Positions 3,786 through 5,502 of a DNA stretch of 5,502 nucleotides are shown piece by piece (position 1 is the stretch's first letter; every line of letters starts with the position of its first letter). The notes below the pieces were generated by a model, which saw only the letters and a list, made by a program, of their open reading frames with translations, did not search any database and was not told the DNA's origin. This DNA is from Omnitrophica bacterium RIFOXYB12_FULL_50_7 (lineage in GTDB: Bacteria; Omnitrophota; Omnitrophia; Omnitrophales; Aquincolibacteriaceae): the NCBI GenBank assembly GCA_001804345.1, contig MHFU01000107.1, positions 1 to 5,502 on the forward strand. The letters are read 5' to 3'. The translations under genes and the position numbers were made by a program.

Positions 3786-4517
3786 ATGAAAAAATTCTTA
3801 GTTTTCATTCTCAGTCTTCTTGGGCTATGCCTCCTCGCGTTCGGTATTTTTTTCTTTATGATTTTCCGGCCCATTTCCACGGTAGGTCCCAAAACCTATT
3901 ATCGCGTTTACGACGGCGCTGTGCAGGTCTTTGCCTTGAAGGACGGCGAGGTGCGATCCTTGCTCGCTTTTCTGAAGCCGGGAGAAACGTTGATGGCTCC
4001 GACAGTCTCCGACGCATCCTTGGAAGTGCCTCCCTGGTTGAGCTGGATTGAACCTGTGGTTGTGGATTTTGTAGGACGTGCCCGGTATTTCATGTATAAG
4101 GAAGGAAAGAAAGCTAAATACAATGAATTTACCGTGGGCTACACGAATAAAACGATCCGCGGAGGTTTCATCAGGGAGTTAGAGCGGACGGGTGTTCTTA
4201 AGAACGTCGAACTGAGTTTTCTTCCGGACCAATGTTCTTTTTTCGCGCAGGTGCTGGGCGTTTCTATCACAGCTCGGGGTATTGTGACCGTCCCGGAGGG
4301 TGACAGGGATAGGCTCTTGTTGCATCTTTATTGGTTAAAGATCGGATCTGCCTCGATGCCCGAAAGGGTTTTAAGAGCCGTTGAGAACCTTTTCGCGAGT
4401 ACCTATGAGCAATCCCCCAAATATAAAATCAGACTTCTCAAGATCACCTTTAAAGACAAAGCCATGGTTATGTCCTTCAAGAAAGCGATGGATGGTGATA
4501 CTGGGGTTTCCGAATAA
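3786..4517 (+). CDS. Membrane-anchored protein of unknown function
   Basis: The 243-residue product has one N-terminal membrane segment (about residues 4-27, FLVFILSLLGLCLLAFGIFF) that is likely an uncleaved anchor, with the rest outside the cytoplasmic membrane. The soluble part has no cysteine pair or catalytic motif that I recognise. A segment NEFTVGYTNKTIRG (113-126) is followed by strand-like blocks (140-153, 157-169), LHLYWLKIGSASMPERVL (179-196), an amphipathic helix and a final KIRLLKITFKDKAMVMSF (214-231). The layout of an anchor, strands, an IG-S-MP turn and a closing strand pair is reminiscent of YpmS (DUF2140) or LmeA (DUF2993) lipid-binding proteins, but I cannot establish membership. 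The start at 3786 follows from the promoter, which begins transcription about 7 nt earlier; there is no Shine-Dalgarno. trpS follows after 82 bp with its own promoter. No terminator is evident after the stop. Confidence 0.78.
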   Translation: MKKFLVFILSLLGLCLLAFGIFFFMIFRPISTVGPKTYYRVYDGAVQVFALKDGEVRSLLAFLKPGETLMAPTVSDASLEVPPWLSWIEPVVVDFVGRARYFMYKEGKKAKYNEFTVGYTNKTIRGGFIRELERTGVLKNVELSFLPDQCSFFAQVLGVSITARGIVTVPEGDRDRLLLHLYWLKIGSASMPERVLRAVENLFASTYEQSPKYKIRLLKITFKDKAMVMSFKKAMDGDTGVSE

Positions 4518-4533
4518 GTTTCGTGCGCATTTG

Positions 4534-4563
4534 TTGACACCCTCGAACGATCTGCTGTAAAAT
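4534..4563 (+). promoter_or_regulatory. Sigma70-type promoter of trpS
   Basis: A perfect TTGACA (4534-4539), an 18-nt spacer and TAAAAT (4558-4563). The start near 4570 gives a leader of about 30 nt, too short for a T-box or a leader-peptide attenuator, so trpS seems to be expressed without those controls. Confidence 0.75.
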
Positions 4564-4599
4564 CCTCAAAATCTTGAACTTACGGGGATTCCTCTTTTT

Positions 4600-5502
4600 A
4601 TGTCCATACGCGTTCTAAGTGGTACACGACCTACTGGAAAACTGCATCTTGGGAATCTTTTAGGGGCTCTCGAGAACTACAAAAAATTGCAAGGCCAGGA
4701 CGCCTTCTTCATGATCGCCGACCTGCACGCCCTTACAACCGAGTATGAAGACAAGACCAAAATTGCCGAGAACGTGACGGAAGTTGTGGTGGATTATCTG
4801 GCAAGCGGTCTCGACCCGGAACAATGCACGATGTTCGTACAAAGCGAAATTTTGGAACACGCCAATCTCGCGCTTCTTTTTTCGATGATCACGCCGCTCG
4901 GCTGGTTGGAGCGGAATCCGACTTACAAAGACCAGCTCGCGGAACTTAAAGGTAAGGATCTCCACACGCACGGTTTTTTAGGATACCCAGTGCTCCAGGC
5001 CGCGGATATCGCGCTCTATAAGGCCGAGAAGGTTCCGGTGGGTGAAGATCAGCTGCCGCATCTGGAACTGACACGTGAGATCATTCGCCGATTCTTTCAT
5101 CTTTATAAGAAGCAGATCTTTCCGGAGCCTGAGGCTGTGCTGACGCAGGTGCCGAAAGTGCCGGGGCTCGATGGCCGCAAGATGAGTAAAAGTTATGGCA
5201 ATTGTATTTATCTCGCGGACTCCAGGGAGGAAGTGACGAAGAAGGTCAAGGCCATGGTCACGGATCCGGCGAGAAAGCTCCGTTCGGACAAAGGGCATCC
5301 GGAAGTTTGTCCGGTCTATTTTTATCACAAGCTGTTTAATAAGGATCAGGTGGAAACGGTGTCGCAGGAATGTCGGGCCGCGGCGCGCGGCTGCGTGGAT
5401 TGTAAAATGGAAATGGCCGAAAAACTGAATGGATTTATGGACCCGATACGGGAAAGACGTGAATCATGGATGAAGAAAAAAACGGAAATACGGCAGATCC
5501 TC
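4600..5502 (+). CDS. trpS: Tryptophanyl-tRNA synthetase, lacking only the C-terminal end (runs off the right edge)
   Basis: The visible 301 residues are a class I tryptophanyl-tRNA synthetase, the cytoplasmic enzyme that activates tryptophan with ATP and charges tRNA(Trp). Seen in order: SGTRPTGKLHLGNLLGAL (7-24) with the HIGH-type motif; FFMIADLHALTT (36-47); LERNPTYKDQ (103-112); GYPVLQAADIALY (128-140), including the conserved Asp of the tryptophan pocket; VPVGEDQLPHLELTRE (145-160); and GRKMSKSYGN (192-201) with an intact KMSKS loop. The anticodon-side helical part has GCVDCK (264-269), as in many bacterial TrpS. The family is about 330 residues long, so roughly 30 residues are missing at the edge. 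The start at 4600 matches the usual length before the HIGH motif. The ribosome site is weak (GGGGAT about 10 nt upstream). No sign of damage or transfer. Confidence 0.97.
   Translation, partial: MSIRVLSGTRPTGKLHLGNLLGALENYKKLQGQDAFFMIADLHALTTEYEDKTKIAENVTEVVVDYLASGLDPEQCTMFVQSEILEHANLALLFSMITPLGWLERNPTYKDQLAELKGKDLHTHGFLGYPVLQAADIALYKAEKVPVGEDQLPHLELTREIIRRFFHLYKKQIFPEPEAVLTQVPKVPGLDGRKMSKSYGNCIYLADSREEVTKKVKAMVTDPARKLRSDKGHPEVCPVYFYHKLFNKDQVETVSQECRAAARGCVDCKMEMAEKLNGFMDPIRERRESWMKKKTEIRQIL

Noticed and set aside
4564..4599. T-box or trp attenuator before trpS
   Set aside because: The predicted leader is only about 30 nt, without specifier hairpin, T-box motif or Trp-rich leader peptide.
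4660..5328. Two minus-strand frames (4660-4971, 4978-5328)
   Set aside because: Both are antisense shadows of trpS.

Overview
The window holds seven likely protein genes (two cut by the window edges) and an unusually large amount of intergenic DNA rich in inverted repeats. Base composition is balanced, Shine-Dalgarno sites are mostly strong (AGGAGG), and sigma70-type promoters can be read directly. A short CxxC-x17-CxxC zinc-ribbon protein next to a coiled-coil plus Arg/Gly-rich repeat protein, a divergent CarD-like protein and a small FecR-domain protein together suggest a genome fragment from an uncultured bacterium, possibly Omnitrophota or a related candidate phylum. That assignment rests on my memory of gene style and was not tested by a search.

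Layout, left to right. 1-444 (-): N-terminal part of a PilT-type pilus retraction ATPase. 445-921: no convincing gene. It holds the pilT leader with hairpins, then a palindromic repeat element of about 160 bp (731-889). 922-1098 (+): a 58-residue basic protein I do not recognise. 1114-1164: a long interrupted hairpin between convergent genes. 1187-1357 (-) and 1446-1955 (-): the zinc-ribbon protein and the Arg-rich decapeptide-repeat protein, probably co-transcribed. 2107-2640 (-): the CarD/CdnL-like protein. 2641-3127: 487 bp without a gene, holding two tandem 98-bp double-hairpin units with compensatory changes (2722-2906) and a chain of interleaved perfect inverted repeats (2918-3015). 3128-3595 (-): exported FecR-domain protein. 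3596-3785: divergent promoters and a G9 tract. 3786-4517 (+): a membrane-anchored protein of unknown function on an almost leaderless message. 4600-5502 (+): trpS, tryptophanyl-tRNA synthetase, cut by the right edge.

How the parts may fit together: the FecR protein and the anchored protein are transcribed divergently and both face the periplasm or outside. trpS has its own promoter. CarD-like, Arg-rich and zinc-ribbon genes run in the same direction and all look like nucleic-acid-associated proteins. The best candidate for something undescribed is the block 2722-3015. Its 2918-3015 part can be drawn as linked pseudoknots closed by an outer stem. It may be a structured RNA (perhaps a leader for the CarD-like gene) or the DNA end structure of a small mobile element. 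The sequence alone does not decide between these.
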